From contig JBCHKQ010000002.1 of assembly GCA_039023545.1 (NCBI GenBank), positions 310,001 to 374,000 of the forward strand: a DNA stretch of 64,000 bases, in the 5' to 3' direction. The notes under the pieces were generated by a model. It searched no databases and was not told the origin of the DNA. It saw nothing but the letters and a program-made list of their open reading frames with translations. A program made the translations under genes and the position numbers. Shown here piece after piece: positions 54,508 to 63,360 of the stretch. The DNA comes from Spirochaetia bacterium 38H-sp. GTDB taxonomy: Bacteria; Spirochaetota; Spirochaetia; Winmispirales; Winmispiraceae. How positions within the stretch are numbered: the first letter of the stretch is position 1; the number at the start of each line of letters is the position of its first letter.

Positions 54508-55157
54508 AAATACTTTGTGTTTCCGATGAAGTTGACCCACTTGTATACAGCCCCAGAGCAAAAGAGCATTTTCCGGATATAGACTTCATTTTAAGTGCCG
54601 GTGATCTTCCCATGGAATATCTGGGGTTTATTGCCAGTACCTTTAATAAACCACTCTTTTTTGTATTTGGAAATCATAACCTAAAATATCTGTCCATGTT
54701 TACAAACAAAATAAGAGCTACTCCATTTAATACTGTGGACATATCTCCTCATAAATTCGGTTCTACTTATATTGATGGCAAAATTACAAGATATAAAGAT
54801 ATAATAATAGCAGGAATAGGCGGCTCATATAAATACAATAACGGCCAAAATCAATTTACAGACTTTCAAATATACGTGAAATTGATAAAAATGATTCCAA
54901 GACTATTATACAATAAGATAAGATACGGCAGATATCTAGATATACTCTTAACTCATTCGCCACCTTATGGGATAAATGATAAACAAGATATCTGTCACAG
55001 AGGATTTAAAGCCTTTCTATGGTTTATAAAAACTTTTAAGCCCTCATATCTTCTGCACGGACACGTACACTTATATAACTCTCTGGAAACAAGAATTTCA
55101 CAGTATTATAATACAAAAATAATAAATGTATTTAAACATTATCTCCTGGAGGTATAG
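54504..55157 (+). CDS. Metallophosphoesterase (calcineurin-like)
   Basis: 217 residues. The two-metal site is visible: MKILCVSDEVDP (first Asp), LSAGDLP (GD), FVFGNHN (GNH), LLTHSPP (His) and LLHGHVHLY (GHxH). Cytoplasmic. The family hydrolyses varied phosphoesters, so substrate is unknown. It overlaps the TPR-Mrr gene by 4 bp and is 8 bp before the ParB-like gene, so these three share a transcript. Confidence 0.9.
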   Translation: MKILCVSDEVDPLVYSPRAKEHFPDIDFILSAGDLPMEYLGFIASTFNKPLFFVFGNHNLKYLSMFTNKIRATPFNTVDISPHKFGSTYIDGKITRYKDIIIAGIGGSYKYNNGQNQFTDFQIYVKLIKMIPRLLYNKIRYGRYLDILLTHSPPYGINDKQDICHRGFKAFLWFIKTFKPSYLLHGHVHLYNSLETRISQYYNTKIINVFKHYLLEV

Positions 55158-55165
55158 ATCACAAT

Positions 55166-56110
55166 ATGAATGATTTTATACGAGAAAGAGCAAAGAGAGA
55201 TTTTGAAAAAGCAAGAATGCAGGAGTTTATAGATAGGATAACAGGAATATTTAATCCTCAAGCAACAGAACTCCTTTCTCTAGATGATGTAAAAGAAATA
55301 ATAAAACCCCGAGGAGAAAAATATCTTGGAATAAAGACAGTTGAAATAGACAAAATAGTTGGCAGCGAAGGCAGATATCTGGATTTTAACAAAAAATTCT
55401 TACCAAAACACTCTATAACCAGAAACCGTTGGGAAAGTATAGATTCCGCTCATCTCAAATATAAAGAGCTTCCTCCGGTAAAGCTATATGAAGTAGGAGG
55501 AGTATATTTTGTCAGAGATGGCAATCATAGAATATCCGTTGCAAAATCAAGAGATGCAAAATTCATAGATGCAGAGGTAACAAGTCTTAACTCTCACATA
55601 GAAATCACACCTGACATGACAATAAATGACATAATAAAAAAGGTTATAGAATACGAATACAAAGACTTTAAGAAAAAAACAAGACTCAAAGAAATATTAC
55701 CAGATGTGGACATATATTTTAGTACCCCTGGTAGATATGACGAATTATATGAACACATACTTGTGCATAAGTATTATATAAATATGGACAAGGATTATGA
55801 AATTCCCTTTGAAGAAGCACTAATATCATGGTACAAAAATGTATACAAACCAATTATAGATATAATAAGAGAAGAAGACATATTGGATATGTTTCCTGAT
55901 AGGACAGAGGGAGACCTTTATATATGGAGTGTGAGACACTGGGATGATCTTAAGAGACAGTACGGGCAAAACTATGATTTAAAGGATGCTGTAACCAAGT
56001 TTGCGAGAGAACATGGCTCATCCGGGAATAAACCTTTAAAAAAATTTTTTAAGACAATCCTTAGCCCATTTTTGGCAATAAAGAAATTTTTTACAAATCA
56101 AAATAAGTAA
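55166..56110 (+). CDS. ParB-like nuclease-fold domain protein
   Basis: 314 residues. The central segment YKELPPVKLYEVGGVYFVRDGNHRISVAKSRD is the ParB/sulfiredoxin-type motif (GxHR-like GNHR). The flanking regions are not those of chromosome-partitioning ParB: no HTH domain is seen. The second half (FEEALISWYKNVYKPIIDIIREEDILDMFPDRTEGDLYIWSVRHWDDL) is a separate helical domain. The C-terminal tail is basic and hydrophobic (KKFFKTILSPFLAIKKFF) and may contact the membrane. Its last 13 bp overlap the end of the convergent lipoprotein gene. Confidence 0.8.
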   Translation: MNDFIRERAKRDFEKARMQEFIDRITGIFNPQATELLSLDDVKEIIKPRGEKYLGIKTVEIDKIVGSEGRYLDFNKKFLPKHSITRNRWESIDSAHLKYKELPPVKLYEVGGVYFVRDGNHRISVAKSRDAKFIDAEVTSLNSHIEITPDMTINDIIKKVIEYEYKDFKKKTRLKEILPDVDIYFSTPGRYDELYEHILVHKYYINMDKDYEIPFEEALISWYKNVYKPIIDIIREEDILDMFPDRTEGDLYIWSVRHWDDLKRQYGQNYDLKDAVTKFAREHGSSGNKPLKKFFKTILSPFLAIKKFFTNQNK

Positions 56111-56745
56111 TAAGGACCCGTCATAAGCCTGTAGTCCTCTCCCTCGTATACAGCAAAAATATAAGCTATATTAGTATCAAAACTATCCTTGGCTAGGGAA
56201 CCTCCTGGATCCAAAGTCCTAGAAACTATCATTCTGCCCTCCGTAGAATAGCCAAGAATCATTATTGCCTTATCGGAGAGAGACTGGATATTTAGGTCTG
56301 ATAACTTTATGGAAGGAAAAGCAGTCTTTTTAAACAAACGAGGATGCTCCTTTATAGTATAGCTTGTCTCATCCTCTCTTCCGGCATAATCTCTTACGAT
56401 TATTTTATATTTTCCTGCAGGAATGCTAATACCATATGGAGGCAGGATATTGAAACTTATCCACTGCATCCCCTCATGCTGTATATTTTTCCATGTATCC
56501 CCTTTTATTTCCCAATAAAGCCCATTGTCATCGGAAGATATTATTATTTTTTCTATATCACCTATTCCATCTTTGTCATCAACAGCCACTGAAAATAAAA
56601 TAGAACTCTTTTGATATCCTTTTAAAGGCTCTAAAGTATACAACAAACTCATATCAACTTTTAAAATTCCTGGAGGAGAACCAGAACATGAAACAACAAA
56701 GCCGACAAACCAGAAAAATAATAATATTTTATTTTTTAATTTCAT
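56098..56745 (-). CDS. Putative lipoprotein
   Basis: About 215 residues. MKLKNKILLFFWFVGFVVSC ends in a lipobox with Cys20. The mature part is beta-rich, with FSVAVDDKDGIGDIEKIIISSDD, YGISIPAGKYKIIVRDYAGRED and a C-terminal beta end, an immunoglobulin-like or fibronectin-like arrangement. Function unknown. The frame extends upstream to 56841, but the ATG at 56745 gives a proper signal peptide. Ends overlap the ParB-like gene tail to tail by 13 bp. Confidence 0.78.
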   Translation of the reverse strand: MKLKNKILLFFWFVGFVVSCSGSPPGILKVDMSLLYTLEPLKGYQKSSILFSVAVDDKDGIGDIEKIIISSDDNGLYWEIKGDTWKNIQHEGMQWISFNILPPYGISIPAGKYKIIVRDYAGREDETSYTIKEHPRLFKKTAFPSIKLSDLNIQSLSDKAIMILGYSTEGRMIVSRTLDPGGSLAKDSFDTNIAYIFAVYEGEDYRLMTGPYYLF

Positions 56746-56857
56746 GATTATATTTTTACATATTGTCAGATAAAAAAAAAGATATAAAATATTGACATTT
56801 AAATAAAGTTTCTCAGATACTCTTATATAATTTGCAATCATTACAAAAGAGGAGTTT

Positions 56858-57643
56858 ATGAATTATCTGGAAATAGCAATAGAGTGCGCAAAAGAAGCGG
56901 AAAAAATACATAACTATTATAGAAAAGAAGGTTTTACAGTAGGGACAAAAACATCTCATAGAGATAGAGTCACAACAGCAGATATAGAATCGGAAAAAAC
57001 AATAACCAATATAATAGAAAAATATTTTCCCAATCATAATATCATAGGAGAAGAAAATAGCTATCCTGAGAAAAAATCTGAGTTTACCTGGGTGATAGAT
57101 CCACTTGATGGCACCAACAATTATTCCAGAGACTTCCCATACTACGGAGTTTCCATAGCATTGCTGCAAAACAATGTTACAATCTTAGGAGTAGTATATA
57201 ATACAGTATGTGGTGAGCTCTTTTATGCGGAAAGAGGAAAAGGAGCTTATCTCAATGAAACAAGGATACAAGTATCGGATACAAAAAGAATAAAAGACAG
57301 CCTCATTATTACAGGATTTTATCAGACACAAAGTAAGGCGGTACTAAAAAATCTGGATGTTGTAAAAGCCTTTTTTCAAGAAGGTATACTTGGTTTGAGA
57401 AGAACAGGTTCGGCAGCTTTGGACCTATGTCAAATTGCAGCAGGAAGAGCAGATATTTTCTGGGAACCTATTCTTAATGCATGGGACTTTAAAGCAGGCG
57501 AACTAATAGTACAAGAAGCAGGTGGTATGTGTACAGATTACTCAGGAAACACTCTACCATTGGCAAAAAGTACAATTGTAGCTACTAACAAAATTTTGCA
57601 TAAAAAAGCCATAGAAATAATAAATAGCAGCCTGCAAAAATAA
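56858..57643 (+). CDS. suhB: Inositol monophosphatase family protein
   Basis: 261 residues. Hydrolyses inositol 1-phosphate or related sugar phosphates with Mg2+. The metal site is clear: GEENSYPEKKSEF, then WVIDPLDGTNNYSRDFPYYGVSIALL, and AWDFKAGELIVQEAGG near the end. The name suhB is by family only; whether it is an inositol phosphatase or a 3'-nucleotidase-type member is not decided. It is divergent from the lipoprotein gene and ends at a terminator shared with rpsU. Confidence 0.9.
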   Translation: MNYLEIAIECAKEAEKIHNYYRKEGFTVGTKTSHRDRVTTADIESEKTITNIIEKYFPNHNIIGEENSYPEKKSEFTWVIDPLDGTNNYSRDFPYYGVSIALLQNNVTILGVVYNTVCGELFYAERGKGAYLNETRIQVSDTKRIKDSLIITGFYQTQSKAVLKNLDVVKAFFQEGILGLRRTGSAALDLCQIAAGRADIFWEPILNAWDFKAGELIVQEAGGMCTDYSGNTLPLAKSTIVATNKILHKKAIEIINSSLQK

Positions 57644-57667
57644 AAAAGGCGCCGTTGGCGCCTCTAT
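57641..57667. terminator. Terminator between suhB-like gene and rpsU
   Basis: AGGCGCC, loop GTT, GGCGCCT. On the minus strand it is followed by TTTTTTA, so it serves rpsU well; on the plus strand the T-tract is weaker. Confidence 0.8.
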
Positions 57668-57892
57668 TTATCTTCTGGAAGATTCTTTTTCCTGAAGTTT
57701 CCTGATTTTTTTCTGAAGCTTACGCTCCATGGCCTTTTTCTTCTCGTTCTTTATCTTAGAAGGTTTAACATAGAATTCTCTCTTCTTCCATTCTCTGATG
57801 ACACCCTCTTTCTCAACAAAACGCTTAAATCTCTTTAAGGCCTTTTCCAGTGGTTCATTATTGTCTACAGGAACGTGGATGATAGTAATCAC
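57668..57892 (-). CDS. rpsU: Ribosomal protein bS21
   Basis: About 72-75 residues. [35 protein letters not shown] is the bS21 signature, followed by a basic tail. The start is unusual. The ribosome site GGGGAGGTGAT matches the 16S 3' end almost perfectly, but the GTG at 57892 lies within it. The ATC at 57883 sits at normal spacing and would give an N-terminus of the same length as E. coli S21. Bidirectional terminator follows. Confidence 0.93.
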   Translation of the reverse strand: MITIIHVPVDNNEPLEKALKRFKRFVEKEGVIREWKKREFYVKPSKIKNEKKKAMERKLQKKIRKLQEKESSRR

Positions 57893-57903
57893 CTCCCCTC
57901 TCT

Positions 57904-58836
57904 TTAATTTTGTTTTATTTTAATCACTTTTTTTATAATGTCAAGAAGGCTGCAACCTATAAGAGAAAAAGGACTAACCGGCACACCGGCAACTCTGACT
58001 TCCCAGTGTAGGTGTGGACCGGTAGAAAGCCCTGTTGTACCAACCGTGCCTATAACAGTACCAGAAACAATCTCTTCCTCTTTTTTGACAAATATTTTAT
58101 CCAGATGGTAATAAAGAGAATATACACCAGGAGCATGACACACAACAACTGTATTTCCTGTCACTATTCTATTCTCTGCCATCATAACTCTACCATAAAC
58201 AGGCAGTATAACAGGGGTACCTTTCTCGCTGGCTATATCTATACCACTATGCCGAGAATAGGCTTTTTCTCCATCACTATAGACAAATTCTCGTATATCA
58301 CCGAAATAAGAAGAAAATCTACCGGACCCTACAGGCATAAACCATGTATCAAAAAGTCCACCATGATAATCCTCAAACGACACAATAAGCTCATACAACA
58401 TCCGAGACTCATATTGGCGTCTTTTAGAAGTATCCTCACGTATGCTAGTTAAAGTTCTGTCAAGCTCAATAGTCTCAGAACGATAAGTCTGTGTAAAAAA
58501 AGGCACTGTTTTTTCTATAAGAATTTTGGAATCTGCAGAGAAAATGATGGACAAATCTTTATCTGCAATCTCATATCCGTATGGAACAGCAAGAAAAGCA
58601 TAGTAAGTATAAGCAGAATCAGGAAAAAGAAACATCGGTGAAGAAACTATTTTCTCATTTTTATACATAATAGAAACAAAAAAAGAACCGGGAAAATTGT
58701 CTTCTGCATACAGAAGAACAGGAAAAGGAGTAGCCTCTACTATAGCAAGAGGAACATTAGCTCTAATATCCGCAGCTATAGAAAACAAAATAAAAAAAAA
58801 CGTAAAAATAAAAAAGAATCTGCAAAACCTTAACAT
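57904..58836 (-). CDS. M23-family (LytM) peptidase, exported
   Basis: 310 residues. Signal peptide ([22 protein letters not shown]). The N-terminal 150 residues are beta-rich. The C-terminal peptidase domain has [23 protein letters not shown] (HxGxD metal ligands), YYHLDKI, and [10 protein letters not shown] (the HxH motif). Expected to cleave peptidoglycan crosslinks in the periplasm. It overlaps the 3' end of recJ by 7 bp. Confidence 0.93.
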   Translation of the reverse strand: MLRFCRFFFIFTFFFILFSIAADIRANVPLAIVEATPFPVLLYAEDNFPGSFFVSIMYKNEKIVSSPMFLFPDSAYTYYAFLAVPYGYEIADKDLSIIFSADSKILIEKTVPFFTQTYRSETIELDRTLTSIREDTSKRRQYESRMLYELIVSFEDYHGGLFDTWFMPVGSGRFSSYFGDIREFVYSDGEKAYSRHSGIDIASEKGTPVILPVYGRVMMAENRIVTGNTVVVCHAPGVYSLYYHLDKIFVKKEEEIVSGTVIGTVGTTGLSTGPHLHWEVRVAGVPVSPFSLIGCSLLDIIKKVIKIKQN

Positions 58837-60941
58837 TTTTTTATATCCAGAAGAACAAGCTGTAAACTTTCTCTGCTATTATAAAAATTTCTTCCCAGAG
58901 TAAAAAGAACATCCACCCTATCTTTGGCAGAAAAATCTCTATTTACCCTATCGGAAGCATTCCAAAAAACAGCAGGCCACAGAGAATTCCCCATAAAAAG
59001 CTGCAGTTGCAGATGATTGCTCTCTTTACCTACAAATCTAATATCTTCTATTCTTGCATTCCTATACATAAAATGAATAGGACTATTACCCTCTCCGTAA
59101 GGCTCAAAAAAATCCACAACTTTTATCAAATTGGGAGTCATCCATTTTTCAGGAATTTCAGCATCAACATCTATTACAGAATCCTCCGCTCCTGTTGTAT
59201 CTAGCTCTGCAACCAGCACCTTAAGTCTATCTATCAAAGAATCAAGCTTTGAAGGATGAACAGAAAATCCTGCTGCAAAATCATGTCCGCCATACTCCAT
59301 AAGCAAGTCTTCGCAAGCTGTCAATACATCAAGAATTGCAACACCATCGGGACTTCTTAGAGATCCAACCAGCCTGTCCTCATCCAAAGGTGCTACAATC
59401 CCGGCAGGAACATTAAACTGCTTGGAAAGCCTGGAAGCCAAAATACCAGTTATTCCTCGTTGTACAGAATCATCATAAACAAGCACAAACTTTCCTTTAA
59501 ATTCATCAAAACTGTTACGTGCATACTCCTGGATACTATTCCATGCAGAATCACCTATTTTTTTGCGTTCGTTATTGAGAGAAATTAGCTCTTCAACAAT
59601 CAACTCCGCTTCTTTGGGAGAATCACTCAAAAAAAGTCTGACAGCCTTATCCGGCTGCCCCATTCTACCGGACGCATTTATAATAGGAGAGACACGCCAT
59701 AGGATATCCCTGGTAGACAAACTCTTGCCATAAAGCCCCTGCTTTGCAAGAAGAGCTTTGAGCCCTACCCTTTCGGTAGAAGAAATAAGATTGAGCCCTT
59801 TCTTCACAATAATTCTATTCTCATCGTTAAGAGGCATGAGATCGGATAATGTACCCATGGTTGTCATATCTAGAGCCTTGTTTATAACAGAAAAAACCCC
59901 TGACACATCAAGAAAAATACGCAAGAATAACATAAACAATACATCTATTTCTTCGCGTCTTTTATTGTCAAAAATATTTCTCTTGAAAAATTCTCTTATT
60001 CTTAACAGTGTATATCCTGACAGATTGGGAAAAGCCTTATAAACAGAATCCGAAATATCCATTGCAGAAAGCTCTACAGAAGTCCCAAAAGTAGCAGCAA
60101 AAAGCCTTTTTTGCAAAGCAATATCAAAAACATAAATCGGTGAACCAGCCAATAACTCATAAGTCCTTGTTTTATCAAGAGAAAGCAGCCCCGGAACGAC
60201 ATGCTCTATAAGCCTCTCAGTGACAATAAAATTCTCAGCCTTTATCACCTCTACAATCATCACATCATTACCGGGCCTTATATTTAAGAGACAAACTTCT
60301 CTATTAAAGAAATCAGAAAACCCTATTTTGAGAGCCCATATAAACTTGAGAGCAACAGCACAACCTGCGAGATCCCTAAAAGGATACCCAGAACCTTCCA
60401 CCTTGGGATTTATTATCGCATAAGCAGGAGGCAAAACATCTCTTGGAATATGATGATCTAAGACAATAACATCTATACCAAGCTCAGAAGCTCTGGCTAT
60501 CTCATCATGATTGGAAATACCGCAGTCCACAGTAATTATAAGAGAGCCACCACTGGCAGCATGCTGCTCAACAGCATCCAGAGACAAACCATACTGCTCA
60601 TCTCCCATAGGAAGCTGCCATTCTACCTCATACCCCATGCTCTGCAGAAACTCCACAAGAATTACAGTAGAAGAAATACCATCAGCATCTCTATCTCCAA
60701 AAACAAGAATCTTTTCTCCCTCATCTCGAGCAGCAATAACCCTCTCTACAGCTTCAACCATATCCTCAAATAGAAAAGGATTATGCAAAGAAAACAAATC
60801 GGAATCCACAAAAAACTTAAGATCAGATGGAGAAATAATCCCCCTTCTCACCAAGATAGCAGAAGTTAAAAGATCCAAACCATATTTTTTTGATATATCA
60901 GAAACAAGAGACTTATCAATATCCTTCTTTTCCCAACGCAT
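58830..60941 (-). CDS. recJ: Single-strand DNA exonuclease RecJ with an internal insertion
   Basis: About 703 residues. The DHH nuclease core has FGDRDADGISSTVIL (82-96), TVDCGISN, VLDHHIPRDV (160-169) and LDMTTMGTLSDLMPLND (357 on). The DHHA1/OB part shows NASGRMGQPDKAV, LVYDDSVQRGITGILASRL and GGHDFAAGFSVHPSKLD. Between GCAVALKFIWAL and LDMTTMG there are about 145 residues (207-352) where most RecJ have about 20, so the domain is enlarged at this point. Start ATG at 60941 with CGGAG upstream. Confidence 0.93.
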   Translation of the reverse strand: MRWEKKDIDKSLVSDISKKYGLDLLTSAILVRRGIISPSDLKFFVDSDLFSLHNPFLFEDMVEAVERVIAARDEGEKILVFGDRDADGISSTVILVEFLQSMGYEVEWQLPMGDEQYGLSLDAVEQHAASGGSLIITVDCGISNHDEIARASELGIDVIVLDHHIPRDVLPPAYAIINPKVEGSGYPFRDLAGCAVALKFIWALKIGFSDFFNREVCLLNIRPGNDVMIVEVIKAENFIVTERLIEHVVPGLLSLDKTRTYELLAGSPIYVFDIALQKRLFAATFGTSVELSAMDISDSVYKAFPNLSGYTLLRIREFFKRNIFDNKRREEIDVLFMLFLRIFLDVSGVFSVINKALDMTTMGTLSDLMPLNDENRIIVKKGLNLISSTERVGLKALLAKQGLYGKSLSTRDILWRVSPIINASGRMGQPDKAVRLFLSDSPKEAELIVEELISLNNERKKIGDSAWNSIQEYARNSFDEFKGKFVLVYDDSVQRGITGILASRLSKQFNVPAGIVAPLDEDRLVGSLRSPDGVAILDVLTACEDLLMEYGGHDFAAGFSVHPSKLDSLIDRLKVLVAELDTTGAEDSVIDVDAEIPEKWMTPNLIKVVDFFEPYGEGNSPIHFMYRNARIEDIRFVGKESNHLQLQLFMGNSLWPAVFWNASDRVNRDFSAKDRVDVLFTLGRNFYNSRESLQLVLLDIKKC

Positions 60942-61046
60942 AAAAACTCCGTGCAAACAGAAATAATTCCCCAAAATAGAAATAAATATTATTCCTCCAA
61001 TAAACTACACAAAGAGAAAACAAAACTCAATACTTTATATTGGACA

Positions 61047-62387
61047 CTAAGCCTTATCCGCCCCTATAACCTCAATAACAATGGAAGAGCTATCATAACT
61101 TGTAACATTATCTCCATCTTCTGTATCCACAACTACAGCAGAACGCAATTTATCCGTAACCTCATCTAAAACTTCCTCAGACCTCCCCCATACCCGCATA
61201 ACGACATCACCTGTAGAAACACGCTCCCCTCTCTTTCTCACACACTCCACCCCAACATCCGGCAAAACACTATCCTCCACACGACTTCTTCCCACCCCCA
61301 ACGCAACCCCAGCCATCCCTACAGCCCTTGCATCAACACTTACAACCACACCATCATGCTCAGCCCTAAACTCCCGACAGACTTCTGCCCTATAACGCCC
61401 CATACGCTCCTCCACCCACGAGACATCACCACCCTGGAGTTCTACATTACGGCAAAACCTATCATAAGCAGAACCATCATCAAGAGAAGCAGCAAGCATA
61501 GAAGCCCCCTCATCCGCATCCCCCGCCAGACCTGCAAGGACAAGCATCCAACCACCCAGCACACAAACAAGCTCTCGCACATCCTGAGGCCCTGCGCCAC
61601 GCAGAACCATAACTGACTCCTCTACCTCCAACCAATTACCAACCAACCTACCAAGAGGCTGACTCATATCAGAAACAACAGCCACACCCCTGCGGCCCAG
61701 ACCTCGTACCCCTGCAACAAGGGAGGAAGCGAGCCTTCTAGCATCATCCACAGAAGTCATAAAAGCACCACCACCAGCCTTAACATCAAAAACAAGCCCC
61801 CTTGCCCCCTCGGCACACTTTTTGGACACAATACTCGCAGTAATCAGGGGGACAGACTCCACAGTCGCAGTAACATCCCTGAGAGCATACATTCTCTTAT
61901 CCGCAGGAACCATATCCTCGGACTGACCAAACATAACAAAACCACACTCTCTCAAAACCCGCTCCACCTCTGACACAGAAAGCGCCGTCCTGTATCCCTC
62001 AATGGACTCAAGCTTATCAAGCGTTCCCCCCGTATGTCCCAGAGCCCTCCCGCTCATCATAGGCACAAAAGCCCCACATGCAGCAACAGCAGGCGCAAGC
62101 ACAAGCGACACCTTATCGCCAACCCCACCCGTAGAATGCTTATCCACAAGCGCATTACCCAGATGAGAAAAATCAAGAACCCTGCCAGACTCCATCATAG
62201 CACGCGTAAAAACAGCAAGCTCCTCATCTGCCATTCCCCTAAAGAAGACAGCCATGAGAAAAGCAGACATCTGATAATCCGGAACCTCTCCCTTGGCATA
62301 GGACGACACAAGAAACTCAATCTCGTCCGGAGACAACCCGCCCCCATCCCTTTTTTTTGCAATAATATCGACAACCCTGTAACTCAT
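61047..62387 (-). CDS. Thymidine/pyrimidine nucleoside phosphorylase
   Basis: 446 residues. Phosphorolysis of thymidine and/or uridine to base and (deoxy)ribose 1-phosphate. Signatures include DKHSTGGVGDKVSLVLAP, MMSGRALGHTGGTLDKLES, ASIVSKKCAEGARGLVFDVKAGGGAFM and the C-terminal RVSTGDVVMRVWGRS domain. Whether it is DeoA or Pdp is not decided by sequence alone. It fits the salvage role of udk at the other end. The coding strand is G-rich, and the gene is preceded by nested hairpin elements. Confidence 0.93.
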   Translation of the reverse strand: MSYRVVDIIAKKRDGGGLSPDEIEFLVSSYAKGEVPDYQMSAFLMAVFFRGMADEELAVFTRAMMESGRVLDFSHLGNALVDKHSTGGVGDKVSLVLAPAVAACGAFVPMMSGRALGHTGGTLDKLESIEGYRTALSVSEVERVLRECGFVMFGQSEDMVPADKRMYALRDVTATVESVPLITASIVSKKCAEGARGLVFDVKAGGGAFMTSVDDARRLASSLVAGVRGLGRRGVAVVSDMSQPLGRLVGNWLEVEESVMVLRGAGPQDVRELVCVLGGWMLVLAGLAGDADEGASMLAASLDDGSAYDRFCRNVELQGGDVSWVEERMGRYRAEVCREFRAEHDGVVVSVDARAVGMAGVALGVGRSRVEDSVLPDVGVECVRKRGERVSTGDVVMRVWGRSEEVLDEVTDKLRSAVVVDTEDGDNVTSYDSSSIVIEVIGADKA

Positions 62388-62442
62388 AAAAAAATTCTAA
62401 TACAAAACAAACAACAATAAAAGCAAAAACAAAAAATAATTT

Positions 62443-62557
62443 ATACCGAACGTCGGGACTGCTCCCCCTTACAGAATTTCCTTACCGGAGGCAGCGCAAA
62501 ATGCATCTGCAGGCTGCGCGTTCGGTATAAGAGCGCAGTCCCTCCTGCCTGCGGCAC
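62443..62557 (+). repeat. Dispersed hairpin element, copy 12 (forward, outer)
   Basis: TACCGAACGTC (62444-62454), stem GGGACTGCTC (62455-62464) with GAGCgcAGTCCC (62531-62542, 2-base bulge), TC, right end CTGCCTGCGGCA (62545-62556). A further copy lies in its loop. Confidence 0.77.
62484..62529 (-). repeat. Dispersed hairpin element, copy 13 (reverse, nested in copy 12)
   Basis: ACCGGAGGCA module (62484-62493), stem GCGCA with TGCGC (inner TGCATcTGCA), end CGTTCGGTATA (62519-62529). Orientation opposite to the outer copy, as in the nested pair at 37441-37559. Confidence 0.7.
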
Positions 62558-62586
62558 AACCCCTTACAAGCAAAATACAAGAAAAA

Positions 62587-63240
62587 CTATTCCACAGGCT
62601 CAAGCCTCCCCCCCCCCAGCAACACTCAACTCACTGATACACGTATCCTTATATCTGGCACCCGGATACACATCCAAAATCATAAACCTAGCCACAAAAA
62701 ATAGAAAAACACTGTCTAGCCTCCTGTACCTTGAATAAAGCCTTACAATAAGTTCAATCCTCTGACTTTTTATACTACCCTCAAGCTCAATGACCTGAAA
62801 AAATCAAGTACAGGCTCTACGGAACGATAGAAATAATCATTCTCCAAGGCAAAAGGTATATCGTAGAGCCTAATCTCAGTCAACTTTAACCCATTATTTG
62901 ACTTATGCAAAAGCCGTTTTTCACAATAATAGAAAGCTTATACCATAGAAACTTTATACTGTCATAAGGAGGAATATCAGAATCCACAAAACAATATACA
63001 TATTCTCCTATACCATCCCCTGTAACACTCTCACCCCAAGTAGTCTCAGAATCCCCATCACAAAGATTTCCTACCTCATACGCATCCACAGCCCTTCCCG
63101 ATTTTATAATTCTGGCAGAGAAGTTTTCCCCGGATTGGCAAAGCAGCTGTCGTGCATAGCGATGAGCTCTTCTGTCTCCCTGACATCCTGAGCAAACAAA
63201 AGCCCACAAAGAAAAACAACACAACAAGAAACTGTCGCAT
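62587..63240 (-). pseudogene. Decayed gene for an exported NADase-type glycan-binding domain protein
   Basis: From ATG 63240 a signal peptide is read (FLVVLFFFVGFC). Then the homologous text jumps frames: AQDVRETEELIAMHDSCFAN, then SGENFSARIIKSGRAVDAYEVGNLCDGDSETTWGE, then NNGLKLTEIRLYDIPF, then VIELEGSIKSQRIELIV and LDVYPGARYKDTCISEL. At least four frame changes are needed, so the gene is broken. The order of segments matches proteins with discoidin/NADase-type glycan-binding domains. A run of ten C (62608-62617) near the 3' end encodes glycines. Confidence 0.75.
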
Positions 63241-63312
63241 AATAAGACACCTCCCTTGTATCAGAATAGCAGTAGATAATTTTCGGTATAACATGTAGTA
63301 GGCACAGAATAT

Positions 63313-63340
63313 AAAAAAGGCCGGCTGACAGCCGGCCTGC
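63313..63340 (-). terminator. Rho-independent terminator of the GH3 gene
   Basis: Minus strand: GGCCGGCT, loop GTC, AGCCGGCC, then TTTTTTAT. Perfect 8 bp stem. Confidence 0.88.
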
Positions 63341-63360
63341 TTTTGGGGAGGCGACCTTAC

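Noticed and set aside
55166..56110. Chromosome-partitioning ParB
   Set aside because: No helix-turn-helix domain, no parA neighbour and no parS-like site was seen; only the ParB/sulfiredoxin motif is shared.
62886..63294. Two short exported proteins in overlapping frames
   Set aside because: Each covers only part of one homologous protein, and the continuation is in other frames; a single pseudogene explains them better.
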